DNA of 34,256 nt from Syntrophaceae bacterium UBA1163 (GCA_002311635.1 DBZJ01000197.1:1-34256), one strand, 5' to 3'; shown: positions 16,769-24,590, numbered from the stretch's first letter. The notes: a model not told the origin generated them from the letters alone. Numbers and translations: made by a program.

Positions 16769-17656
16769 ATGAAAGGAAAAATCATTACCCGCAGGGATTT
16801 TCTTCGAGTGGCGGCTGGAACCGCGGTGGCCGCTACCATGGCACCAGGAATCCAATTAGAAGCTCGGGCAGAGCCAACGGCGAAAGTCATCCTCATCCGG
16901 AACGCCGAAGTATTAGGGCCGCAAGACCAAGTACAAGAGGAGGTCCTGCGCTCCATGCTCGACGTGGCTGTCAAGAATCTCCTGGGGACCAATGCCCCCC
17001 TTGAGGCCTGGGGAAAGCTTTTCAAGGGCTCGGATGTGGTAGGGATTAAAAGCAACGAATGGCAGAAGCTGCCCACCCCCAAAGAACTGGAAGTTGCCAT
17101 TAAGCGTCGGCTTCTGGATGCAGGAGTTGCGGAAAAAAATATCGGTATTGACGACCGGGGGGTCCTGAATAATCCGATCTTCCTTAACGCTACTGCGCTC
17201 GTTAATGTGCGACCTTTGAGGACGCATCACTGGTCCGGGGTCGGTACCTGCCTGAAAAATTACATCCAGTTTGTCCCAAACCGCCCGGACTACCATGAGG
17301 AAGGCTGTTCACCTCTGGGTAAAATTTGGACTTACCCCATCGTAAAGGGAAAGACCCGCCTGAATATCCTCAGTGCCATCACGCCCCAATTTTATGGTAG
17401 AGGAGCCAATTTTTTTGACAAGAGATACGTTTGGCCCTATAAAGGACTGATCGTAGGGACAGATCCCGTGGCCGTTGATACGGTTGGCGCTCATCTCCTC
17501 CAGTCGAAGCGGATCGCGTTTTTCGGGGAAGACAAGTCTCTGGATGTTCCTCCCATCCATATTACGGTGGCAGATAAAAAATATCACCTCGGGGTCAGTG
17601 ACTTAAGCCGCATTCAACTGACCAAACTGGGCTGGATGGAAGAGGTGCTGATATAG
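16769..17656 (+). CDS. DUF362 domain protein with Tat signal
   Basis: A 295-residue protein. The N-terminus ITRRDFLRVAAGTAVAATMAPG is a twin-arginine signal (arginines 8-9), so it is exported folded, usually meaning it carries a cofactor. The remainder matches DUF362: VVGIKSNEWQ, a late GTDPVAVDTVGAHLL motif and HHWSG in the middle. In ferredoxin-linked DUF362 proteins an iron-sulfur domain is fused, but this one has only isolated cysteines (LGTCLKNY-like context and EGCSPLG) and no CxxCxxC cluster. AAGGAG precedes the ATG. Function unknown; the context with DUF6599 suggests a periplasmic redox or cofactor-dependent role, but that is inference. Confidence 0.8.
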   Translation: MKGKIITRRDFLRVAAGTAVAATMAPGIQLEARAEPTAKVILIRNAEVLGPQDQVQEEVLRSMLDVAVKNLLGTNAPLEAWGKLFKGSDVVGIKSNEWQKLPTPKELEVAIKRRLLDAGVAEKNIGIDDRGVLNNPIFLNATALVNVRPLRTHHWSGVGTCLKNYIQFVPNRPDYHEEGCSPLGKIWTYPIVKGKTRLNILSAITPQFYGRGANFFDKRYVWPYKGLIVGTDPVAVDTVGAHLLQSKRIAFFGEDKSLDVPPIHITVADKKYHLGVSDLSRIQLTKLGWMEEVLI

Positions 17657-17701
17657 GTTTCGCTAAGGGAAGTGAGCGATTTTCTTTTTTTGAGTGAGAC
17701 T

Positions 17702-18298
17702 ATGAGAAATGGCGTGATTAAGTCCGTGTGGATCATCCTGCCAATCGTTCTTTTCTCTCTATTCTCCTGTGCCTCGGCTCAGCAAAAACAGAATGAGTCG
17801 AGGGATGCTAAGTTCTACAACAATCGGGGGACTGTCTTGGGAGAAAAGGGGCAGTTTGATCAGGCGATCTCAGATTTCAATAGAGCGATTGAGATAAACC
17901 CGAGGTATATTAAAGCTTACAACAATCGAGGGATTGTCTATAGGCTTAAGGGACAATACGACAGGGCGATATTGGACTTCAATAAGGCAATTGAGATAAA
18001 CCCGCTGGATGCGGAGGGTTACAATAACCTGGCATGGCTCTTGGCAACGGCCAAAGCGCCAGGTTTTCGCAATGGAAAAAGGGCTGTAGACGTTGCGCTC
18101 AAAGCGTGTGAGCTATCAGATTGGAAAGACGCAGAATACGTGGACACGCTTGCGGCGGGTTATGCAAGAGCAGGAGACTTTGACAATGCCGTGAAGTGGC
18201 AGGAGAAAGCTTTGAGATATCCCAAATTGGCCAGGCCGTCAGAATTCCAGCAGCGACTCAATTTTTATCGGCAGCGCAAACCTTGGCCTGCAGAATAG
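17702..18298 (+). CDS. Tetratricopeptide repeat lipoprotein
   Basis: A 198-residue protein starting with a hydrophobic signal and a lipobox-like LFSC (Cys23), so it is probably membrane-anchored. Two near-identical TPR units follow (FYNNRGTVLGEKGQFDQAI at about 39-57 and AYNNRGIVYRLKGQYDRAI at about 72-90, each ending in FN-AIEINP), and a third, divergent unit lies at about 146-178. It is likely a protein-protein scaffold. I chose the ATG at 17702 over the GTG at 17672 because the signal peptide begins there; neither has a strong ribosome-binding site. It follows the DUF362 gene closely (45 bases) and may be co-transcribed. Confidence 0.75.
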   Translation: MRNGVIKSVWIILPIVLFSLFSCASAQQKQNESRDAKFYNNRGTVLGEKGQFDQAISDFNRAIEINPRYIKAYNNRGIVYRLKGQYDRAILDFNKAIEINPLDAEGYNNLAWLLATAKAPGFRNGKRAVDVALKACELSDWKDAEYVDTLAAGYARAGDFDNAVKWQEKALRYPKLARPSEFQQRLNFYRQRKPWPAE

Positions 18299-18547
18299 AC
18301 TCGCGGATCATAGCTTCCCCGTAAAAATCTGTGGCGGGCGCGTACCCCGTAAGCCCCACCGAGTGGGCGAAGCTTTCTTCCAGATCGCCTTCAGCGGGAC
18401 ATCAGCAAATTCTATCCTTGCGGCAGACTCCTTTCTGAATTCGCATTTCTGAATTTCCCTAAGCCATACGACATCCCGGATAGAAGTGAGACGCTCTGGT
18501 ACCTCCCCTGTAGGCGGGTTATCCGGGGTACTCAATCAGCGGAGTAC

Positions 18548-18593
18548 AATTTCTACGGTAGAAATTTGCTTTTTGACCGAGAGGTGTTATACT
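18548..18593 (+). promoter_or_regulatory. Candidate promoter with overlapping 19-bp palindromic operator
   Basis: AATTTCTACGGTAGAAATT (18548-18566) is a perfect palindrome with a single central base. Its last base overlaps a -35-like TTGCTT (18566-18571), which is followed 16 bases later by TATACT (18588-18593). The next gene starts at 18624. This geometry is typical of a repressor or activator site. The rest of the 325-bp gap (18299-18623) contains GC-rich imperfect repeats and a 75-codon minus-strand frame that I do not recognise. Confidence 0.5.
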
Positions 18594-18623
18594 TAAAAAC
18601 ATATGCGCAAAGAGGAGGTCTTA

Positions 18624-19151
18624 ATGAAGCAGGCTGGTTTTACCGTACTTTTAGTAATACTATTAGTAATACTATGCTTTTTCCCGCAGTCGATGTTTGC
18701 TGTTTCCAGAGACAAGGCCGGTCATCTTTTCTTTATCGAACGCAGTAAAAACAAGAACCTTGTCCAGTATGACATCCGCTTGACGGAGAACAGTGATCCT
18801 CCTGATTCGAGGCCCGTTAATGTCTACTGGATTTTGGAAAACGGACAGCGTGAGGAACTTAATTCGATTGAGAAGGAATATGCTTACGGAATTACTCGTC
18901 AAGAGAAACTCGACAAGGATAGGTTCAAGGTGATTCTGGCCGCTTTCAAGGGTCTTGAGATCATCGTTGAGAAATTAAACGATTCTTTTAAAGCAGTGGT
19001 CTCCATCCACGGCAGAGAGAGTATTCTCCAAAAAATCTACGTAAAATCCGATGAAACGCAGGCGAGGTTTCCCAGGGTTCTTTATGTCGAACTTTTCGGC
19101 CGAAGTAAGGAAACGGGCCTTCCCATCAGGGAACGAATTTCTCCAAGATAA
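18624..19151 (+). CDS. Exported DUF4833-like protein
   Basis: A 175-residue protein with a signal peptide or membrane anchor (VLLVILLVILCFFPQSMFA) and a single domain. HLFFIERSKNKNLVQYDIRL, then VNVYWILENGQREELNSIEKEYAYGI, match what I remember of the DUF4833 family; its function is not known. I chose ATG 18624 because AGAGGAGG lies six bases upstream; the in-frame ATG at 18603 would include that site in coding sequence. A palindrome-bearing promoter lies directly upstream. The gene is monocistronic and converges on the next two genes; a small ACTCGC/GCGAGT hairpin overlaps its stop codon. Confidence 0.6.
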   Translation: MKQAGFTVLLVILLVILCFFPQSMFAVSRDKAGHLFFIERSKNKNLVQYDIRLTENSDPPDSRPVNVYWILENGQREELNSIEKEYAYGITRQEKLDKDRFKVILAAFKGLEIIVEKLNDSFKAVVSIHGRESILQKIYVKSDETQARFPRVLYVELFGRSKETGLPIRERISPR

Positions 19152-19178
19152 CTCGCAGGGCGAGTCATCGCCAAAGGT

Positions 19179-19586
19179 TCACTTCCTATCTCCCTCGTCG
19201 TCCAGTTTCTCCTGAAAGCCGGAAGAGGGGGATCCGCCCATGGCTATAAAGGAGGTTGTCTTTCCGCCGCCTTCCAGGTTGGCGATAGTGCGGATCCTCT
19301 TGTCAAATCCCTTCAATTTGGTGAGTTTTTTCTCCAGGTCTTCGATTTTTGAAGAAAAGAGCTGGATGTGGGATTCCTGAATCTGCGCCTCCTGACGCAA
19401 TTGGTTTACGAGAAGCGTTTTTTTCCTGACCTGTATGTAATCACAAAAGAAGAACGTAATCGAGAGGATAAGAAAGGCGAGGAGATAGACACCAATTTTG
19501 AAACTTTCCTTTTTGATCCTCAGGCGTCTAATCCCGAAGGTGGTATGGCCCAAAACGAGGATATTGTAATATTCCTTATCCATCAT
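19179..19586 (-). CDS. Truncated M23-peptidase-like membrane coiled-coil protein (peptidase domain absent)
   Basis: A 135-residue protein: short basic cytoplasmic N-terminus (about 1-28), one membrane helix (about 30-50), a coiled coil (about 55-105, LRQEAQIQESHIQLFSSKIEDLEKKLTKLKGFDKRIRTIANLE), then a linker FIAMGGSPSSG. This matches the N-terminal third of deltaproteobacterial M23 (LytM) endopeptidases as I remember them, in which the zinc peptidase domain follows that linker. Here the gene stops 12 residues later, and the downstream DNA is occupied by the convergent DUF4833-like gene. It is either a decayed remnant or a stand-alone regulator of other murein hydrolases. It sits 23 bases after the unknown secreted gene. 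Confidence 0.65.
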   Translation of the reverse strand: MMDKEYYNILVLGHTTFGIRRLRIKKESFKIGVYLLAFLILSITFFFCDYIQVRKKTLLVNQLRQEAQIQESHIQLFSSKIEDLEKKLTKLKGFDKRIRTIANLEGGGKTTSFIAMGGSPSSGFQEKLDDEGDRK

Positions 19587-19609
19587 TTATCCCTATCCCG
19601 AGACATTTT

Positions 19610-20269
19610 TCAGAACGCAATAATCAACCCCGCTCCCTTCTCAAAAGAAGGGGATATCCTCATCTCTGGAAGCATGTGTGTGTTTTTCGCTCCAAAAGAA
19701 AAACGAAATCCCACAAATATTTCGTTGAATATTTCTTCCCTCTTCGACTGAAGAAGTTTAAGTGTTGATTGGATCTTCCCCTCCTCAAAATATTTTTCTC
19801 CATACGGATCTAGATACCGATTTGGAGCGGTCCGATCGAAAGTTGAATCCGGAGAATGGGTGTCGTCGGTCGCCCGGAAACGCAAGAATCTATCTCTGCA
19901 CGGATCCCGGAAAAACTCATAAGAATAAATCACTTTATGCAGAGAGTCTGACAAATGAAGCTTCTTCTTTTGTTCCAGGACTCTTAGGAAGTTGACGCGT
20001 AGCTTGGTTCTGCTGCCTGTGATCGGCCCATGATTCGCGACTGAATATGCAATCGCAGGTTGAAATCCGGCGTTGAGCTTTTTCAGGGACGTGGCGGGTT
20101 CTTCCGCAGGTTCCATTTTTTTCTGCAAGCCTACTCTATTCCCATCCATTTTTATTACCATGTCTTGATTAGCCGTGTTTTTCGTTGATTTAACATCGTT
20201 AGCCCCTGCCTGATTGACGATTACAAATATGAAAAAAGTTAACAAAATTGAAATTATTTTGTCGGTCAT
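19610..20269 (-). CDS. Secreted protein of unknown function
   Basis: A 219-residue protein with a clear signal peptide (ISILLTFFIFVIVNQAGAND). I do not recognise the rest. Visible features are a lysine-rich low-complexity segment (about 24-65), a YSYEFFRDPCRDRFLRFRATDD stretch near the middle, and a C-terminal half ending FVGFRFSFG then GLIIAF. The terminal phenylalanine and alternating aromatic pattern would fit an outer-membrane strand, but one strand is no proof. Its start has GGACGGA upstream. It probably forms a two-gene unit with the truncated M23-like gene downstream and is divergent from the TraB/GumN gene across a 314-bp AT-rich gap in which I see no clear promoter. Confidence 0.55.
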   Translation of the reverse strand: MTDKIISILLTFFIFVIVNQAGANDVKSTKNTANQDMVIKMDGNRVGLQKKMEPAEEPATSLKKLNAGFQPAIAYSVANHGPITGSRTKLRVNFLRVLEQKKKLHLSDSLHKVIYSYEFFRDPCRDRFLRFRATDDTHSPDSTFDRTAPNRYLDPYGEKYFEEGKIQSTLKLLQSKREEIFNEIFVGFRFSFGAKNTHMLPEMRISPSFEKGAGLIIAF

Positions 20270-20583
20270 TTTGCTTCCGTCCTTCCAAGAATTCCTCGGA
20301 ACCTATTAAAAACGAAGGATTAATTTGTTCTTACAATTTTCAGGAAGAATCGAAAGTGACAAATCATGAGGTAAGTGTGCAATTAGAATGCCAAAATTCT
20401 TCATTGTGATATTCGGAGAAATGGAATAAAATTGATCAGTTTGATTCAAAGAGCAGTGGTCCATATTGAATGGGAAAGCGGGGTCAACGGGTGTCATGAA
20501 GTAATGGGCCCGGCGGAGCTATGAACGGGCATATGAAGAACAAACACTCCGGAAACCCCGCCACGCCACGAAGGAGAGATAAA

Positions 20584-21483
20584 ATGGAAAGGGGAAGGTC
20601 GAAATTGTCACGAATATTTTCTGCTATTGTCTTTCTGTCTCTCGCCATTTTTGTTCGGGATGTTCTTTCTCAATCTCAGAAGAGTTTTTTATGGAAAGTC
20701 CAATCCAAAACGAGTACGGTTTACGTCTTAGGCTCATTACACTTTGCGAAGAAAGACATCTATCCTCTTAACCAGAAAATCGAAAATGCCTTTGATCAAT
20801 CTGATTCCTTGGTGGTCGAGGCGAATGTGAATGACATCAAAAAGATCGATATTCAAAAATTAATGGAGCAGGCTATTTATCCGGATAATGACACACTGGA
20901 AAAACACATTTCCTCGGAGACGCTTGAATCACTCAAGAAAGAGACAGGTGGGATTGGTATTCCTTTTGAACTCCTGAATAAACAAAGGCCGTGGTTTCTG
21001 GCCATGACCTTTGTGTCGCTGGAGAGCATAAGATTGGGGTTGGACCCAAACCTCGGGATCGATAAGTATTTTCTCTCAAAAGCCGAAGGGAAGAAAAAAA
21101 TATTGGAGTTGGAGAGTATAGATTATCAGATCAACCTCCTCTCCGGTTTTTCGGATAAAGACCAGGAGTTGTTTCTCATCTATACTTTAAAAGATTTACA
21201 TCTCATGGAGCAGGAAGTGAATCAAGTGACCCAGGCATGGATCTTGGGAGATACAAAAAGCATGGAATCGCTCCTGACGAAAAGCGTTTCGGAAGATAAA
21301 AGATTATCGACGATTTTTGAAAAGCTGATTTTCGAAAGAAATAGAAGGATGGTTTCAAAAATAGAAGATTTCTTGCGGACGAAGGAGACCTATTTTGTTA
21401 TTGCGGGGGCGGGTCATCTCGTGGGGAACCAAGGGGTCATCGAACTCCTCAGAGAAAAGGGGTATCTCATAGAACAATTGTGA
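20584..21483 (+). CDS. TraB/GumN family protein
   Basis: A 299-residue member of the TraB/GumN (PrgY, Tiki-like) family. Two hallmark histidine motifs are visible: VLGSLHFA (about 48-55) and AGAGHLVG (about 274-281), with GIDKYFLSKA between them. In characterised relatives these residues form a metal-dependent hydrolase site. The N-terminus (LSRIFSAIVFLSLAIFV) is a signal peptide or anchor, placing it in the envelope. I chose ATG 20584, preceded by AAGGAGAG, over 20521, which would add 21 charged residues before the signal. It stands alone. The physiological substrate of bacterial members is largely unknown. Confidence 0.8.
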   Translation: MERGRSKLSRIFSAIVFLSLAIFVRDVLSQSQKSFLWKVQSKTSTVYVLGSLHFAKKDIYPLNQKIENAFDQSDSLVVEANVNDIKKIDIQKLMEQAIYPDNDTLEKHISSETLESLKKETGGIGIPFELLNKQRPWFLAMTFVSLESIRLGLDPNLGIDKYFLSKAEGKKKILELESIDYQINLLSGFSDKDQELFLIYTLKDLHLMEQEVNQVTQAWILGDTKSMESLLTKSVSEDKRLSTIFEKLIFERNRRMVSKIEDFLRTKETYFVIAGAGHLVGNQGVIELLREKGYLIEQL

Positions 21484-21557
21484 AAACGGCAAGGCTTTTT
21501 AATCCCCGACCGGCTTATCTCTTCAATCTTACAGGACTTGTTTTCAAAATATTTTTG

Positions 21558-21587
21558 TAGACAGCGGTGATAAATTTCTGTTATATA
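21558..21587 (+). promoter_or_regulatory. Candidate sigma-70 promoter upstream of the small ORF and amrS
   Basis: TAGACA (21558-21563), an 18-base spacer and TATATA (21582-21587) form a reasonable -35/-10 pair. The predicted transcript would start about 30 bases before the ATG at 21623. Confidence 0.4.
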
Positions 21588-21622
21588 AAATGAAATTTTC
21601 GTCCTATTTCGGGGAGAAACGC

Positions 21623-21802
21623 ATGTTCCATATCGTAGACCCTAAGGAAATTAAGGAAGGAAAATTGACATCCTTTGGGACCTCCCCAGGCCGCAGGCCA
21701 TACGAGAATATGTTCTTGAGCAACTTCCTCATTACGATCTTTAGGTACTGCCCGTATTTCAATCAGGACATGTCCCCTTCGGAAATAGGAAAGAGAATAT
21801 GA
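21623..21802 (+). CDS. Small ORF translationally coupled to amrS; N-terminus resembles nicotinate phosphoribosyltransferase
   Basis: Fifty-nine codons from an ATG with GGGGAGA upstream. The first 16 residues (MFHIVDPKEIKEGKLT) look to me like the start of nicotinate phosphoribosyltransferases; the remaining residues (SFGTSPGRRPYENM onward) do not. The stop TGA overlaps the amrS ATG (ATGA), so ribosomes finishing here could start amrS. It may be a remnant of a deleted gene whose promoter and ribosome-binding site now serve amrS, or a real small protein. The match to the transferase is from memory and covers few residues. Confidence 0.4.
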   Translation: MFHIVDPKEIKEGKLTSFGTSPGRRPYENMFLSNFLITIFRYCPYFNQDMSPSEIGKRI

Positions 21803-22812
21803 AGGAGGCCATGCTTTACAGTCCTTTAGAGGATGGGAAGGTGCAATGCTCCCTTTGTAGCCATCGATGCGTCATCTCCCCTTCCAAAAGGGGAGTTTGT
21901 GGAGTGCGGGAGAACCGGGAAGGCAAGCTTTACAGCCTCGTCTACGGTCGTGCGATTTCGCTGAATGTGGACCCCATCGAGAAGAAGCCGCTCTTTCACG
22001 TCTTTCCCGGATCGAGCTCTTTCTCCGTCGCTGCCGTGGGATGCAATTTCAGATGCCTCCAATGTCAAAATCATGAGATCTCTCAGATGCCGAGGGATCG
22101 GGAGGGCCGGATCGAAGGGTCGGAGGTCTCTCCCTCTAAAATTGTTTCGTTAGCGAAGCAATACCAGTGCCGATCCATCTCCTATACTTACACGGAGCCG
22201 ACCGTTTATTTCGAATATGCTTATGACGCCGCTCGACAGGCCCGTCAGGAAGGAATTAAGAATGTCTTCGTCACCAATGGCTACATGACCGGGGAAGCCC
22301 TCCAGACGATACAACCCTATTTGGACGCAGCCAATGTGGACCTGAAGAGTTTCAAAGAGAAATTTTATAAAGGAATCTGCGGGGCGACATTGAAACCGGT
22401 TCTGGAGAATCTAAAACAGATGAGACAAATGGGAATCTGGGTGGAAATCACCACCCTGGTCATTCCCACCCTGAATGACTCCGATCAGGAGTTCGAGGAG
22501 ATTGCCCAATTCATCGTCTCCTTGGGGCCGGAGGTGCCCTGGCATATCTCTGCCTTCTATCCAAACTATAAAATGCTGGACCTCCCGAGGACGACTGCTT
22601 CGGCGCTTCATCGAGCGAGGGAGATTGGAATCAAGACAGGACTCCGGTATGTCTACTGTGGAAACGTCCCTGGTGATGAAGGCGAAGATACGTTCTGCCC
22701 TCACTGCGGCGGAAAATTGATTGAGCGGATAGGGTTTCGAGTGACCCGGAATGATGCGGTGAATGGGGTGTGCCGTCGCTGCTATACAAAGATCGACGGA
22801 GTCTGGAAGTAA
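21799..22812 (+). CDS. amrS: AmmeMemoRadiSam-type radical SAM enzyme
   Basis: A 337-residue radical SAM protein of the AmrS type. The cluster motif is CNFRCLQC (Cys82, Cys86, Cys89). N-terminal cysteines in CSLCSHRCVISPSKRGVCGVREN and C-terminal CPHCGG and CRRC pairs are also typical of this family. The block SYTYTEPTVYFEYAYDAARQA matches the AmrS/PflA-like core. It generates a 5'-deoxyadenosyl radical in the cytoplasm; the substrate of the Amr system is not established. Its usual partners, the AMMECR1-domain and Memo-domain proteins, are not in this window. It is coupled to the small ORF upstream, and a MinD-like gene follows after 33 bases. Confidence 0.88.
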   Translation: MKEAMLYSPLEDGKVQCSLCSHRCVISPSKRGVCGVRENREGKLYSLVYGRAISLNVDPIEKKPLFHVFPGSSSFSVAAVGCNFRCLQCQNHEISQMPRDREGRIEGSEVSPSKIVSLAKQYQCRSISYTYTEPTVYFEYAYDAARQARQEGIKNVFVTNGYMTGEALQTIQPYLDAANVDLKSFKEKFYKGICGATLKPVLENLKQMRQMGIWVEITTLVIPTLNDSDQEFEEIAQFIVSLGPEVPWHISAFYPNYKMLDLPRTTASALHRAREIGIKTGLRYVYCGNVPGDEGEDTFCPHCGGKLIERIGFRVTRNDAVNGVCRRCYTKIDGVWK

Positions 22813-22845
22813 TTTTTCTCACGGCGTGGATTACGATTTTATAAA

Positions 22846-23781
22846 ATGGAGCAGGATCAGAGTATCCATCGGAAGATGATCTGGACTATCGGGGGTGGCA
22901 AGGGAGGAAGCGGGAAGAGCTTTATCACCGCCAACATGGGTGTCTGCCTGTCCAAACTGGGCGTCCGGGTTGTCCTCATCGATGCCGATTTAGGAGGAGC
23001 AAACCTCCATACTTTTCTCGGGATTTCGCCCCCCGCCCTCTCCCTTTCTGACTTCATCAAGAAGAGGGTTTCCCATCTTCGGGAAGTCCTCATTCCGACA
23101 GCGGTCCCCAACCTTCAGCTCTTGACCGGCGCACAGGACCTCCTGAATGCTGTAGACGCGAAGAGCGTTCAGAAGCGCAAACTGGTCCGCTCGATCCAAA
23201 GTCTGGACAGCGACACGATCCTGGTGGATCTGGGAGGGGGCAATTCGCTGAGCGTTTTGGACTTCTTCTTGATGTCTGATGGAGGGATTTTGGTGGTCAC
23301 CCCTGAACCCACTTCGATCGAAAATACGTATCGGTTTCTCAAAAGCGCTTTTTACCGGAGGCTTAAACAATCGGTTTGTTGTTCGTCTGTTAAGGCCCTC
23401 ATCGATGACGCCTTGGATCGAAAGAATGAGATGGGAATTCAAAACCCCCATGACCTCATCAGAGCGGTGAGGCAGATCGATGAGGAGGATGCCCAGAGGA
23501 TTGTCGAGGAAGTAAAGACCTTTCGCCCGAATCTGGTTCTGAATCAAGTCCGGTCAAAGAAAGATATTGAGATTGGTTTTTCAATTCGGAGTGCCTGCCT
23601 CAAATATTTTGGCATCCACCTCCACTATTTGGGCTATGTCGTCTACGATCAGGAGGTGAGTCGTTCCATCCGACGAAAGAGGCCTCTGGTTTTGGAAAAT
23701 TCCGGGTCCAGGGCTGCCCAATGCGTGATGGAGATCGCCTCCAAATTAGCCAACAGTCATTCCATGGCCAACCGAGATTAA
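22846..23781 (+). CDS. MinD/ParA-family ATPase
   Basis: A 311-residue deviant Walker A ATPase: GGGKGGSGKSFITANMG (the KGGSGKS motif is at 19-25, with the signature lysine), VVLIDADLGGANLHTFLG and ILVDLGGGNS. The body is longer than MinD, with an insert (about 185-225, RRLKQSVCCSSVKALIDDALDRKNEMGIQ). I see no C-terminal amphipathic membrane-targeting helix like that of MinD. Such proteins dimerise on ATP and position cellular structures or act as regulators (FlhG, BcsQ, ParA). No min, flagellar or partition genes are adjacent. Eleven bases separate it from the J-like/HTH gene, suggesting the two products act together. Confidence 0.82.
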   Translation: MEQDQSIHRKMIWTIGGGKGGSGKSFITANMGVCLSKLGVRVVLIDADLGGANLHTFLGISPPALSLSDFIKKRVSHLREVLIPTAVPNLQLLTGAQDLLNAVDAKSVQKRKLVRSIQSLDSDTILVDLGGGNSLSVLDFFLMSDGGILVVTPEPTSIENTYRFLKSAFYRRLKQSVCCSSVKALIDDALDRKNEMGIQNPHDLIRAVRQIDEEDAQRIVEEVKTFRPNLVLNQVRSKKDIEIGFSIRSACLKYFGIHLHYLGYVVYDQEVSRSIRRKRPLVLENSGSRAAQCVMEIASKLANSHSMANRD

Positions 23782-23792
23782 AGGGCACGGGC

Positions 23793-24395
23793 ATGAAGGA
23801 CATTAGAGACCAGACTTATTATGAGATCTTGGAGATCAGTCCGACCGCTACGCCCAAAGAGATCCAGAGGGCTTATGAGCATGCCAGAGAGACTTTTCAT
23901 GCCGATTCCGTGGCTGTCTATTCTCTTTTTTCCGAAGAAGAGGTGAAAGGAATAGAAGAGGTCGTTGAAGAGGCCTATCGGGTTCTCATGGATGAGACCT
24001 TGCGGAGAGATTATAACCAGTCGCATCTCCCAATGCCTCCGATGGCTGAGGGACAGCCGACAGAGACCTCTTCTGAAGCCCAGGGGATTCCCGGAGAAGA
24101 AAAGCCCCCCCTTTCTTTTACAGGCCTTTCGTTCGATGCCGAGGAGCGGCCCTATCGTGGGAAGACATTGAAGCAGATCCGACAAGGGATGGGAATTGAA
24201 CTCCAGACCATCTCCAAGGAGATGAAGATCAGTACAAAGACCTTGGAGTGGATCGAAGAGGAAGCCTTTGAGAAACTTCCGCCTCTGGTTTATCTCAAGG
24301 GTTTTTTAAAGAGTTATGCCCAATCCCTCGGGTTGGATCCGCCCAAGGTCATTGAAGAATATCTCCGATTCAAGGAAGAATCTAAGAAGAAATGA
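23793..24395 (+). CDS. J-like domain / RodZ-type helix-turn-helix fusion protein
   Basis: A 200-residue cytoplasmic protein in two parts. Residues 7-75 fold like a DnaJ domain (YYEILEISPTATPKEIQRAYEHAR, then VVEEAYRVLMDETLRRDYN), but the HPD tripeptide needed to stimulate DnaK reads HAD (36-38). After a linker rich in proline and glutamate (80-118), residues 123-188 form an HTH_25/RodZ-like domain (LKQIRQGMGIELQTISKEMKISTKTLEWIEEE, then YLKGFLKSYAQSLGLDP). There is no membrane segment, unlike RodZ. I placed the start at 23793, eleven bases after the MinD-like gene; upstream extension would overlap it. The pair may be an ATPase with its adaptor or a DNA-binding partner. Confidence 0.8.
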   Translation: MKDIRDQTYYEILEISPTATPKEIQRAYEHARETFHADSVAVYSLFSEEEVKGIEEVVEEAYRVLMDETLRRDYNQSHLPMPPMAEGQPTETSSEAQGIPGEEKPPLSFTGLSFDAEERPYRGKTLKQIRQGMGIELQTISKEMKISTKTLEWIEEEAFEKLPPLVYLKGFLKSYAQSLGLDPPKVIEEYLRFKEESKKK

Positions 24396-24484
24396 TCCAA
24401 ATCCCTTTTGGTGAAGCCCGAAATCCGAATAGCTAAAATCCCGCTTAGTTGGATTATTTTAAATTCTGTAACCCCTCTCTGATT

Positions 24485-24503
24485 CCCCCTTAAATTAAGG
24501 GGG
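24485..24503. repeat. Perfect hairpin repeat CCCCCTTAA/TTAAGGGGG
   Basis: CCCCCTTAAATTAAGGGGG is a perfect 9-bp inverted repeat with one central base, in the 195-bp gap between convergent genes, followed by GACACAGGGGGGTT. The absence of a T-run argues against an efficient terminator. It resembles the ends (AAATCCCCC) of the liv element in composition. Confidence 0.55.
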
Positions 24504-24590
24504 GACACAGGGGGGTTAGGGTAGCAGCCACGAAAAACCCGGGAGAGTGGAATTGTTTCGAATTTCGGATATTCCTGACGAAGAAAGGAC

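Noticed and set aside
18308..18535. 75-codon minus-strand ORF between the TPR and DUF4833-like genes
   Set aside because: No recognisable similarity, no ribosome-binding site, and a repeat-rich context; not reported as a gene.
19151..19165. ACTCGC-AGG-GCGAGT hairpin at the DUF4833-like stop as a bidirectional terminator
   Set aside because: Only six pairs and no T-run on either side; too weak to call.
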